64,000 bases of DNA from the NCBI RefSeq assembly GCF_003403295.1, contig NZ_QUWV01000014.1, positions 1 to 64,000 on the forward strand. Reading direction: 5' to 3'. This document shows, in pieces, positions 8,612-16,991 of the stretch. The position numbers and the translations under genes are program-made. The DNA is from Komagataeibacter melaceti. GTDB lineage: Bacteria > Pseudomonadota > Alphaproteobacteria > Acetobacterales > Acetobacteraceae. Below the pieces are notes generated by a model, which saw nothing but the letters and a program-made list of their open reading frames with translations, ran no database searches and had not been told where the DNA came from. Every line of letters starts with the position of its first letter. Within the stretch, counting starts at the first letter, position 1.

Positions 8612-9949
8612 ATGACCCGACGCGCAGGCTCCGCCGACCTGCCCCTGCATACGGGCCGCGTGCCCGCATGGCTTGGCCAGCGCATGGCCCGCCTTGGCGC
8701 GGTCATGACGCAGGCCATCATTCACCATTACGGGCGTGACGAGTTCCTGCGCCGCCTGGCACATCCGTTCTGGTTCCAGTCCTTTGGCGCGGTCATGGGC
8801 ATGGACTGGCATTCATCGGGCATGACAACCGCCGTGATCGGCGCGCTCAAGCGCGGGCTTGCGCCACTGTCGGATGAGCTGGGGCTGTATGTATGCGGCG
8901 GTCGCGGTCGCCATTCCCGCCGTACGCCTGATGAACTGCTGGATGTAGGTCACGCCACCGGCCTTGACGCGACCCCGCTAGTGGCGACGAGCCGCATGGT
9001 GGCCAAGGTGGACAGCGCCGCCGTGCAGGACGGGTTCGACCTGTACCTGCATGGCTTCGTGGTGGCGGCGGACGGGCGGTGGACGGTCATCCAGCAGGGC
9101 ATGCACACCGGGCGGCGCATGGCCCGCCGCTATCACTGGCTGTCCGAAGGGCTGGACAGTTTTGTCGAGGCCCCGCATGCCGCCATTGATGGCCGCGCCA
9201 CGGGCAGCGCGATCCTGAACCTGACGGACAGGCGGGCCGGGGCCTCACGCCAGGGGCAGATGACCGTCCTGCACGAGATGGGGCCGGACCGGCTGACCCA
9301 TGAGCTCATGCGGATCGAGGGCGTGCCCCCGCCGCCCGCCCCGGCGCAGGGGGAACTGCCGCACCTGCTGATGCCCGCCCGCCATGATGTCCGGCCGGTG
9401 GATGTGAACATGCGCCGCCTGCATGGCGCGCTGGCGGCGGCGGCGGAAGCCGGGCCACGGGATTTTTCCGACCTGCTGCGCGTGCCGGGCGTGGGTGCCC
9501 GCACCGTGCGGGCGCTGGCGCTGGTGGCCGAGGTGGTGCATGGCGCGCCGTGCCGCTTTTCCGACCCGGCGCGGTTTTCACTGGCGCATGGGGGCAAGGA
9601 TCGCCACCCCTATCCGGTGCCGGTTGCGGTTTATGACCGTACCCTGTCGGTCATGAAGGCGGCGGTTACGGCGGCGCGGCTGGGGCGGGAGGAACGGCTG
9701 GACGCCATCCGGCGCCTCGACAGTGCGGCAAGGCGGCTGGAGCGGGATGCAACGGGACCATCCTTCGCCACCGTGATGGCCGATGAGCGCGCCCGTTCGC
9801 ACGAATATGGGGGGCGATCGGTCTTCGGTTATGAACCACCGCCGCCCCGCCCGGTTTCAGAAGGGCAGGTGGACTGGGTCATGCGCCATGATGGCAAGCC
9901 ACGCGACCAGAAGGAATCCGACCACGATGCGCGCCATAAGGCGGGGTAA
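8612..9949 (+). CDS. DUF763 domain protein
   Basis: A 445-residue protein from the ATG at 8612, which has AAGGGGAGG just before it. The DUF763 signatures are clear: RRAGSADLPLHTGRVPAWL at the N-terminus, DWHSSGMTTAVIGALKRGL near residues 65-85, and GRHSRRTPDELLDVG. A helix-hairpin-helix-like segment (LLRVPGVGARTVRALALVAEVVHG, about residues 285-310) suggests nucleic-acid contact. DUF763 proteins are found in archaea and some bacteria, and their function is not established; a nuclease or DNA-repair role is a guess from the HhH element. It stands alone after the R1 repeat. Confidence 0.8.
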   Translation: MTRRAGSADLPLHTGRVPAWLGQRMARLGAVMTQAIIHHYGRDEFLRRLAHPFWFQSFGAVMGMDWHSSGMTTAVIGALKRGLAPLSDELGLYVCGGRGRHSRRTPDELLDVGHATGLDATPLVATSRMVAKVDSAAVQDGFDLYLHGFVVAADGRWTVIQQGMHTGRRMARRYHWLSEGLDSFVEAPHAAIDGRATGSAILNLTDRRAGASRQGQMTVLHEMGPDRLTHELMRIEGVPPPPAPAQGELPHLLMPARHDVRPVDVNMRRLHGALAAAAEAGPRDFSDLLRVPGVGARTVRALALVAEVVHGAPCRFSDPARFSLAHGGKDRHPYPVPVAVYDRTLSVMKAAVTAARLGREERLDAIRRLDSAARRLERDATGPSFATVMADERARSHEYGGRSVFGYEPPPPRPVSEGQVDWVMRHDGKPRDQKESDHDARHKAG

Positions 9950-10060
9950 GGGGGCATGTGACATGCGGGTATGATACCGGGGCAAATGCGGCGGAACTGC
10001 GGTTGACCCAGCCCGCCAGCCCGAACAGCCCAGCGCCATGCCAGAGAGGCCGCATTATTC

Positions 10061-11890
10061 ATGACACCACCCGACAACAGCCTGCCCACGCCCCCGCAGC
10101 CAGCCCATACGGCCGATACGGGGCGTGAGGCCGCGCTGCACCGTTACCGCCGCAGGCCCATTGCCTTCATGCTGCATTACGTGCGGCGGCATGGCCGGGG
10201 TCATGCCACCATCATCGGTGCGATCATGGTGGCGGTTGCGTGCAACGTGGGCATATCCGCCATCATCCGCCACCTGGTCAACGGTATGTCGGAAGGGCAG
10301 CAGGGGCGCGAGGCCATATGGGTTTCCATTGTCCTGTTCTGCCTGACCATCATCTGTGACAACGCGGCCTGGCGGCTGGCGGGGTGGACGGCATCAGGCG
10401 TGATCGTGCGGGTTGGCGGTGATGTGCGCCATGACCTGTTCCGCTACCTGACGGGGCATGCCAGCACCTATTTTGCCGAGCGGCTGTCCGGCGCGCTGGC
10501 GGCGCGGGTCTCGGCTGCGGCGGCGGCCGTGGAATCGCTGGAGAACATGGCGGCGTGGAACCTGTTGCCCGCCGGTCTGAACCTGCTGCTGGCCATTGCG
10601 ACGCTGGGCACGGTCAGCCCGTGGATGGCGCTGGCGCTGGTGGCCATGACCATGGGGGTGGGGTTCGTGATCTACCGTCTGGCCGGGCGCGGGCAGGGGC
10701 TGCACCTGTCCTATGCCCGTGAGGCGGCGGAGGTGGATGGCGAGATGCTTGACGTGGTGCAGAACCTGCCGCTGGTGCGCGCCTATGGCATGATCGGTGC
10801 GGAACACGCCCGCATGCGCCAGCGCATTGGCGGTGAGACCGGCATGCACACCCGCTCGCTGCGCTACATGGAAAAGCTGCGCATGATCCATTCCTTCGTC
10901 ACCGCGTTCATGACCACGGGGCTGCTGGTATGGGCCGTGCTGCTGTGGCGCATGCACCGCGCCACCACTGGCGATGTGGTGATGGTGACGACACTGGGCT
11001 TCCTGATCCTGAACTGCACGCGCGACTTCGCCTTTTCCATGGTGGAGGCCATGAAGCACGTCACCCGCCTGGCGGAGACGCTGGATCACCTGCTGGCCCC
11101 GCACGAGCGCAGCGGGGTGGCGGAGACGGTCATGCTGTCCCCTGCCGGGGGGCGGGGGCATGTCCGGCTGCGTGATGTCAGCTTCGCCTATCCCGGTGGC
11201 GCGCCCGTGCTGTCGCATTTCAATCTCGATATCCCGGCGGGCGCCCGCATCGGGCTGGTGGGGGTGTCCGGTTCGGGCAAGAGCACCGTGCTGGCCCTGC
11301 TGCAGCGCCAGCGTTTCGTGCAGGAAGGCGCGGTCGAGATTGATGGCGTCAATATCCTTGAACTGGATGACGCCAGCCTGCGCGCCAGCATGGCGGTGGT
11401 GCCGCAGGATGTGTACCTGCTGCGCCGCTCCGTGCGCGAGAACATCCGCTACGGTCGCCCCGATGCGACCGAGGCCGAAGTCACGGCGGCGGCGGAGGCG
11501 GCGGGCTGCGCCAGTTTCATCGCGGCCATGCCCGCCGGGTTTGATACGATCGTGGGGGAACGCGGGGTGATGCTGTCTGGCGGGCAGCGCCAGCGCATCG
11601 CCATTGCAAGGGCGTTCCTGCGCAATGCGCCGGTACTGATCCTTGATGAGGCGACCAGCGCGCTTGATGGGGAAAGCGAGCGCCATGTCCATGCCGCGCT
11701 GGAGCGGCTGATGGTGGGGCGCACCGTCATTGCGGTTGCGCACAGGCTGTCCACCCTGCGCGGGTTTGACCGGATCGTGGTGATGGAACAGGGGCGCATT
11801 GCCCAGCAGGGCAGCATGGCGGAACTTGAACGCGTACCCGGCCCCTATCGTGACCGGCTGCTGGCCGGTGCGCGCACCCTGCCGGGTTAA
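10061..11890 (+). CDS. ABC exporter half-transporter (fused TMD-NBD)
   Basis: A 609-residue protein: a six-helix type I exporter domain (about residues 40-340) followed by an ATPase domain. Walker A is GVSGSGKST at 401-409, the signature LSGGQ at 505-509, and Walker B VLILDEAT with Asp529 and Glu530; the H-loop AVAHRLS is also present. It works as a dimer in the cytoplasmic membrane. Substrate is unknown; related half-transporters export lipids, peptides or drugs. Its TAA stop overlaps the TAA of the convergent downstream gene within a single TTAA. No accessory adaptor is adjacent. Confidence 0.9.
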   Translation: MTPPDNSLPTPPQPAHTADTGREAALHRYRRRPIAFMLHYVRRHGRGHATIIGAIMVAVACNVGISAIIRHLVNGMSEGQQGREAIWVSIVLFCLTIICDNAAWRLAGWTASGVIVRVGGDVRHDLFRYLTGHASTYFAERLSGALAARVSAAAAAVESLENMAAWNLLPAGLNLLLAIATLGTVSPWMALALVAMTMGVGFVIYRLAGRGQGLHLSYAREAAEVDGEMLDVVQNLPLVRAYGMIGAEHARMRQRIGGETGMHTRSLRYMEKLRMIHSFVTAFMTTGLLVWAVLLWRMHRATTGDVVMVTTLGFLILNCTRDFAFSMVEAMKHVTRLAETLDHLLAPHERSGVAETVMLSPAGGRGHVRLRDVSFAYPGGAPVLSHFNLDIPAGARIGLVGVSGSGKSTVLALLQRQRFVQEGAVEIDGVNILELDDASLRASMAVVPQDVYLLRRSVRENIRYGRPDATEAEVTAAAEAAGCASFIAAMPAGFDTIVGERGVMLSGGQRQRIAIARAFLRNAPVLILDEATSALDGESERHVHAALERLMVGRTVIAVAHRLSTLRGFDRIVVMEQGRIAQQGSMAELERVPGPYRDRLLAGARTLPG

Positions 11891-12954
11891 GGTGGCGGCG
11901 GCGCGCCGTCAGGCCGGGCGGGGGGCGTGGCATCGGCGGGCGGGCTCATGTCGATCAGGCGCGCAACGGCGGTGCGGGTGCTGAGCAGCCCGTGCGTGGC
12001 CTGCCCCCGGTCATCGGGCATGGCCTGCTGCGGGGTCATGAACAGCATGCCCTGCGGGAAGGCGAGCAGGATACGCCTGCGGCGCAGGAAGTTCATGCCC
12101 AGCACGTTGTAGGTGGTCTTCTCGATATTGACATCAAGCGGCAGGTCACGCCACGCGCCGATCGTGACATTGTCAAAATGGTGCCGGTGCCCCGTCAGGA
12201 TACGCCCTGCGTTGGTGCGCACGTTCATGTCCTGATGGAGGATCGCCCCGCTCAGCCCGATCGTGCGCGCGACCTTGCGCGTGAGGGAGGACATGTCCGC
12301 CCCCGGCTCGATTTCCATCCGCACCGGATGCTCCCCGATCTGTACGGTAATGCCGGTCAGCCGTCTGGTTGTGTCAGGCAGCAGGGGGGTGCCCATGGCG
12401 TCCGCGCCCAGCCAGTTTGCGTTGGGTGTACATTCCGGCGTGTCCGTGGTCAGGAACAGGACCATCCGCCGGGCGGGAAAATCAAACAATACGTTGTAAT
12501 TGCTTAATATATCATACCCGATAATGCCAAGAACCGGCTGGTCGTTGATCTGGGGCCTGCCTATGCCCTCCATCACGGCGGGTATGCCCTGCGCGGTGCC
12601 GTTGCTTATGCGCAGTTCGTTCAGGACCGTGGTGTAGGTCTTGCCCGTGCCCGCGATGGTCTGGATGCGGATTGTGGATTCCACGGGGAAATCATAGGGG
12701 GAACCGGCGTAAACGCCCATCCGCCCCTGTGTCACGCTGACATAGGACAGCCCGCTTGTAGCGTTGAATGTGGCGGGAATGATGGGGCTGCCGCTGTTGG
12801 TCAGCAGGGGGGCTGCGATGACATGCGCCAGGCAGGCTTCCGGCAGGCCATAGAGCTGCGCGGGCGCTGGCGGGGTGGCATGGCGTGGGGCGGCGTGCGC
12901 GGGCGGGCAGGCCAGAACCGTCATGGCCAGAGCCAGCAGGGCCAGCGCGGCCAT
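11887..12954 (-). CDS. Secreted pepsin-fold protein, probably catalytically inactive
   Basis: A 355-residue exported protein; the ATG at 12954 opens a signal peptide (MAALALLALAMTVLACPPAH, cleavage after AHA). Two retropepsin-like halves are recognisable from hydrophobic patterns such as GIIGYDILSNYNVLFDFP and VLGMNFLRRRRILLAFP, which in active members follow a DTGA catalytic motif. The expected Asp motifs are replaced: NATSGLS in the first half and EPGADMSS in the second. It is therefore likely a binding or structural protein. It lies 25 bp after the KirBac gene and may be co-transcribed with it. The Pro-rich C-terminus (ARPDGAPPPP) is low complexity. Confidence 0.6.
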   Translation of the reverse strand: MAALALLALAMTVLACPPAHAAPRHATPPAPAQLYGLPEACLAHVIAAPLLTNSGSPIIPATFNATSGLSYVSVTQGRMGVYAGSPYDFPVESTIRIQTIAGTGKTYTTVLNELRISNGTAQGIPAVMEGIGRPQINDQPVLGIIGYDILSNYNVLFDFPARRMVLFLTTDTPECTPNANWLGADAMGTPLLPDTTRRLTGITVQIGEHPVRMEIEPGADMSSLTRKVARTIGLSGAILHQDMNVRTNAGRILTGHRHHFDNVTIGAWRDLPLDVNIEKTTYNVLGMNFLRRRRILLAFPQGMLFMTPQQAMPDDRGQATHGLLSTRTAVARLIDMSPPADATPPARPDGAPPPP

Positions 12955-12979
12955 GGGGCGGCTGACAGGGGTGGCGGCG

Positions 12980-13945
12980 CTAGCCGGGCTGGCCCGCCGT
13001 GGTGCCCGTGTGCCCGGTCTGCGTGTCAGGCGGGGCTTCAGTGTGGTCAAAGCGGCTGTAATCAACGGTTATCCGCCCATCCGGCCCTGCGTTTATGATA
13101 TCCACGAAACGGTGATTATACAGCATGCGGTCAAATCCGTAAGCCGAGCGCGCGAATACACTCTGGCCCGAGGCTTCGTCCGTTCCGGTCAGGCTGACGA
13201 TGATTTCAGCCTCCTCGGCCGAAAGGTCATGTTCCGTCATGCCATAAAGCGGGCTGTGTTCATTGATGATGTGGGTGGGCGTGCAGGTAAAACGCAGCAC
13301 GGGAATATGGGACTGTTGCAGCGGCAGCGGGTCGAACTGCCGCACCACCCGCCCGCTGGGCGTGCGGATGAGCCGGGCCAGCGCGAATTCCACATCAACC
13401 GACAGGATCGGGCTGCGCCTGCAGTTCGCGATGCGGATGTCGAGGTGAAGCTGGCTTCCCTCGGCCAGGATTAGCGCCTTGCGGCTGAACATGACCCGGG
13501 CGCGGGGGCGCGAAAAGCGTGCGAAGATCAGCCCCGTAGCCAGGGCATTGATCATCATGCCCCCCAGCACTTCCACCGTCGCCAGCAGGTTGGCGGTGTG
13601 GCTGACAGGGGTCATGCCGCCATAGCCCACCGTGGAGAGCGTCTGCACGCTGAAAAAGAAATAATCGGCGAAGTTGCCGGGGTGCGCGCCGGTTATGCCG
13701 CTGCCATCGGCCATGTAGAGCAGGGCGAACACCAGATTGACCCCGACATACAGGATCAGGGAGCCATAAAAGAATGTACTCCATGGGGCGGTGAGCGCGT
13801 GATGGTAGAAATCCGACCAGATCCGGTCCACCTGCCCCACGCGTATGATGGCGTCATGCCCGTGATCTTCCACCCGGTGGGCACGGAATGGTCGTGCCCC
13901 CGCCGGGCCGGTAGATTCGTGGGGAGGCGCGGCATTCCGGGCCAT
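12980..13945 (-). CDS. Inward-rectifier-type potassium channel (KirBac family)
   Basis: A 321-residue protein. A slide helix and TM1 (about 55-80), pore helix and selectivity filter TVGYG at 105-109, and TM2 (about 118-140) are followed by an immunoglobulin-like cytoplasmic domain of about 170 residues, the KirBac layout. The filter is canonical, so K+ selectivity is expected; it should form a tetramer in the inner membrane. The N-terminal 30 residues are Pro/His/Arg-rich. AGGAA precedes the ATG at 13945. It is divergent from the exonuclease gene across a region with a nested dyad. Confidence 0.9.
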   Translation of the reverse strand: MARNAAPPHESTGPAGARPFRAHRVEDHGHDAIIRVGQVDRIWSDFYHHALTAPWSTFFYGSLILYVGVNLVFALLYMADGSGITGAHPGNFADYFFFSVQTLSTVGYGGMTPVSHTANLLATVEVLGGMMINALATGLIFARFSRPRARVMFSRKALILAEGSQLHLDIRIANCRRSPILSVDVEFALARLIRTPSGRVVRQFDPLPLQQSHIPVLRFTCTPTHIINEHSPLYGMTEHDLSAEEAEIIVSLTGTDEASGQSVFARSAYGFDRMLYNHRFVDIINAGPDGRITVDYSRFDHTEAPPDTQTGHTGTTAGQPG

Positions 13946-13989
13946 GGTGTTCCTGTCCGCACATCATGAGGCATCAGGATCATGCTGAC

Positions 13990-14022
13990 CTGACAAGTTT
14001 TGTAATATTACAGATGTGTCAG
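13990..14022. promoter_or_regulatory. Nested inverted repeats between divergent genes
   Basis: A 12-bp perfect palindrome TGTAATATTACA (14001-14012) sits inside a second dyad CTGACA ... TGTCAG (13990-13995 and 14017-14022). It lies between the leftward KirBac gene (start 13945) and the rightward exonuclease (start 14101), so it could control both. The regulator is not identifiable here. Confidence 0.4.
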
Positions 14023-14100
14023 TGGGGCAATGTGCCCGGTGATGGACAGGGCCGTGCGGGATTTGCATATCCATGCCATCTGGCAGGCAGGAGGGAACAC

Positions 14101-15000
14101 ATGACGGAACTGACGCCCGAACGGATGGAACATATGGCCACCACGCTGGAGGGGAGCGGCCGCTACCGCGTCCTGCGCCCGCTGGAGGCACGGGTGCTGG
14201 ACGCTTACCCATCCACACCGGGCACGCGGCTGGGCATGTTCCTTGACCTTGAGACAACGGGCCTGAGCGCGGCGAAGGACGAGATCATCGAATTCGGGAT
14301 CGTACCGTTCGTCTATACGCTGGAGGGGAAGATCCTCGGGACGCTGGAGCCTTTCAGCCGCCTGCGCGAACCGTCATGCCCCATTCCCGCGCAGATTACG
14401 GCGCTGACCGGCATCACCCCCGAAATGGTGGCGGGCCAGTCCGTCACGCCCGAGGAAGTGGCGGGATTTGTCGCGCCCGCCTCCCTGATTATCGCACATA
14501 ATGCATCTTTTGACCGCAAGTTTGCCGAGCGGTTCAGCCCCGTCTTCACCACCAAGCCATGGGCATGTTCCATGCGGGATGTGGACTGGGCGGCGGAGGG
14601 GTACGAAGGGCGCAAACTGTCCTATCTAGGCATGCAGGCGGGGTTCTGGTTCGACGGGCATCGCGCAACGGATGACTGCCAGGCGGGCATTGCCATACTT
14701 GACCGGGTCCTGCCGGTTTCGGGCCGCCCGGCGCTGGCGGCGCTGCTGGAAAATGCGCGGCAGATACGCTGCCGCATCTGGGCTGAAAATGCGCCCTATG
14801 AATACAAGGACATGCTGCGCCAGCGTGGCTACCGCTGGAATGATGGAACGGATGGCAACCCGCGCGCATGGTCGATCTCCCTGCCCGAAGCGGAGGTGGA
14901 GGGGGAGCTGGCCTTCCTCTCGGCCGAGGTGTACGCGCGCCCCGTCGAACTGCCGGTAACCCGCATTACCCCATGGGACCGCTTTTCCACTCGGTGCTGA
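14101..15000 (+). CDS. DEDDh 3'-5' exonuclease (DnaQ-like)
   Basis: A 299-residue protein from the ATG at 14101, which has an AGGAGG site 8 bp upstream. ExoI is Asp49 and Glu51 (FLDLETTG), ExoII includes Asp138 (HNASFDRKF) and ExoIII is His187 and Asp192 (GHRATDDC), so the DEDDh active site is complete. A C-terminal domain of about 90 residues (ARQIRCRIWAENAPYEYKD and onward) is seen in stand-alone members of this group. It likely trims DNA or RNA 3' ends; the exact substrate is unknown. It is not the replicative epsilon subunit by length and context. Confidence 0.85.
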   Translation: MTELTPERMEHMATTLEGSGRYRVLRPLEARVLDAYPSTPGTRLGMFLDLETTGLSAAKDEIIEFGIVPFVYTLEGKILGTLEPFSRLREPSCPIPAQITALTGITPEMVAGQSVTPEEVAGFVAPASLIIAHNASFDRKFAERFSPVFTTKPWACSMRDVDWAAEGYEGRKLSYLGMQAGFWFDGHRATDDCQAGIAILDRVLPVSGRPALAALLENARQIRCRIWAENAPYEYKDMLRQRGYRWNDGTDGNPRAWSISLPEAEVEGELAFLSAEVYARPVELPVTRITPWDRFSTRC

Positions 15001-15109
15001 GGGGAGCGGGCGCGCCTGAAAACTCTTTTTTCATATTTTCATGAAACAACGTGAGCTACGGAAAACGGTGCGGGATGCCCGGGCTGGCGCGCGTATGGGA
15101 ATGTGAAAA

Positions 15110-16861
15110 ATGAGCAACCTTGGGAATGCGTATTTTGATACAGGCAATACGATCACGCAAAGCGGGTCGTACACGCTGGCGCCAGTTGCGATTCTGGGCG
15201 CTGCGGGAAATGCCGAGGTTGATATCACCTCCGCCGATGGCAGCCCGGTTACGGCGAGCGTCTCCCTCAACGGGCTGCTTGATACATCCGTCACGGCGCT
15301 CAGCACCTATACCGTCACGGCGGAAAAGAACACATATGTCACGGTCACGACCGGTGCCGTGTCCCTTGGCACCCATGTTGTCGTAAATGCCGATGGCGGC
15401 AGCGCCAACCTGGCCGGTGGCCTGCTGGAGGCCGTGTCGGGCATTACGGTCAACATATCCAATGGCGGGATGTTTGACGGTAACGGCATGATTTCAGCCG
15501 CCAGCGCGCTGACACTCAACTTTCAGGATGGTGGCGGCACGCTGAACCTCGTGGGGTCCAGTGACGGGCTGGCGCTGCTTGACGGCGCCAGCATAAACGG
15601 GTTTGGCGCCGGGGATAACATCATTGTTGAAAGTAACGGCGCCACGGCCACCATATCGGATGTCAGTTATGACGGCCTGTTCAATACATCCACCATAACA
15701 TTCTCCAACGGCGATACGCTGGAACTGAACGGGGAATATCAGGATACCGACCCCGATGCGGACAACTACCTTGCAACCGTTGCGGACACCCAGGGCATGG
15801 GCACGGTCCTGGTGTGTTTCCTGCCCGGCTCCATGGTCCGCACCGCGCGTGGCGAGGTCGCCATTGAAGACATCAGGGTAGGGGACGAGGTTCTTGTCCT
15901 GGAGGAAGGGGCGGAGGTTTTCCATCCCGTAAGCTGGGTGGGCATGCAGTCGGTAACCGTGCGGCCGGGGCTTTACCCCGATGAGGCCGGTTATCCCGTG
16001 CGTATTGTTCGCGACGCGATTGCCGCGGGCGTTCCGTACAAGGACATGCTGGTTACGCCCGAACACTGCCTGTTCATGCAGGGGCGTTTTGTTCCGGTCC
16101 GCATGCTGGTCAACAACCGCACCATTTATTATGACCGGGATATTACCTCATATACTTACTACCATCTGGAAACGGGGCATCATTCCGTCATCACGGTGGA
16201 TGGTGTCCTGACTGAAAGCTATCTGGATACGGGTAACCGCCATGGTTTCCGGCAGCCGGGGCCGGTTGTGGGCTTTCCGGGGCGGGAGAAGACATGGGCT
16301 GCGGATAGCGCCGCGCCGCTGGATGTGTCGGCCGGTTTTGTCAGGCCGATCTTTGACGCCATTGCCGCGCGTGCGCGCGACCATGACATTGCCCCCCATG
16401 GCCCGGCCATGGAAACCACGGCGGATGCCGACCTGCATCTTGTAACGGATTCCGGCACGGTCCTGCGCTGCATGCACCATGCAAGCGGATTTGCCTTTTT
16501 CATGGTCCCGCCCGGCGTGCAGATGGTGCGGGTCATGTCACGCACCAGCCGCCCGTCCGATACGGTTGGCCCCTATGTGGATGACCGCCGTCATTTTGGT
16601 GTGCTGATACAGGATATACAACTGTTTGAAGGCAATGTCGGGCGTTCCATCGCAACGCATCTTGCACCCGACGTGCCCGATGGATGGTACGCAGGCGAAA
16701 GCACGGCCAGCCGCTGGACCAACGGGCGGGCATTGCTGGAACTGGGGCCGCGTTATCCGGCATCCATCGGCCTGCTCTGCATGCAGGTGCGTGTTGCCGG
16801 TCCCTATCCCCTTGTGGTGGAGGGGGAAGCGGACGATGGCCTGACACGCCTTACGGCCTGA
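15110..16861 (+). CDS. Hint-domain surface-type protein (Hint_2)
   Basis: A 583-residue protein. Residues 1 to about 230 are Gly/Ala/Thr/Asn-rich, with short beta-repeat-like segments as in autotransporter or adhesin passengers, and no classical signal peptide. A Hint_2 domain starts at Cys236 (CFLPGSMVRTARGEVAIED) and includes LVTPEHCLF, the YYHLETGHHSV block and LTESYLDTG. Such domains can cleave the chain at the Cys, so release of the N-terminal part is possible but unproven. The remaining 190 or so residues form a C-terminal domain I do not recognise. The glycosyltransferase gene follows on the same strand. Confidence 0.75.
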   Translation: MSNLGNAYFDTGNTITQSGSYTLAPVAILGAAGNAEVDITSADGSPVTASVSLNGLLDTSVTALSTYTVTAEKNTYVTVTTGAVSLGTHVVVNADGGSANLAGGLLEAVSGITVNISNGGMFDGNGMISAASALTLNFQDGGGTLNLVGSSDGLALLDGASINGFGAGDNIIVESNGATATISDVSYDGLFNTSTITFSNGDTLELNGEYQDTDPDADNYLATVADTQGMGTVLVCFLPGSMVRTARGEVAIEDIRVGDEVLVLEEGAEVFHPVSWVGMQSVTVRPGLYPDEAGYPVRIVRDAIAAGVPYKDMLVTPEHCLFMQGRFVPVRMLVNNRTIYYDRDITSYTYYHLETGHHSVITVDGVLTESYLDTGNRHGFRQPGPVVGFPGREKTWAADSAAPLDVSAGFVRPIFDAIAARARDHDIAPHGPAMETTADADLHLVTDSGTVLRCMHHASGFAFFMVPPGVQMVRVMSRTSRPSDTVGPYVDDRRHFGVLIQDIQLFEGNVGRSIATHLAPDVPDGWYAGESTASRWTNGRALLELGPRYPASIGLLCMQVRVAGPYPLVVEGEADDGLTRLTA

Positions 16862-16991
16862 AAGCGCGGGTTGCCGTGTTCCATGCGGGGATTTGTGGTC
16901 CATCCCCTGGCTGGCGGCAGGATTAAAGCCGTAACCTCATTTCTGACAGGAGATCGGGCAGGTAAATCGTATTACAGGGTCAAGGGTTGAA

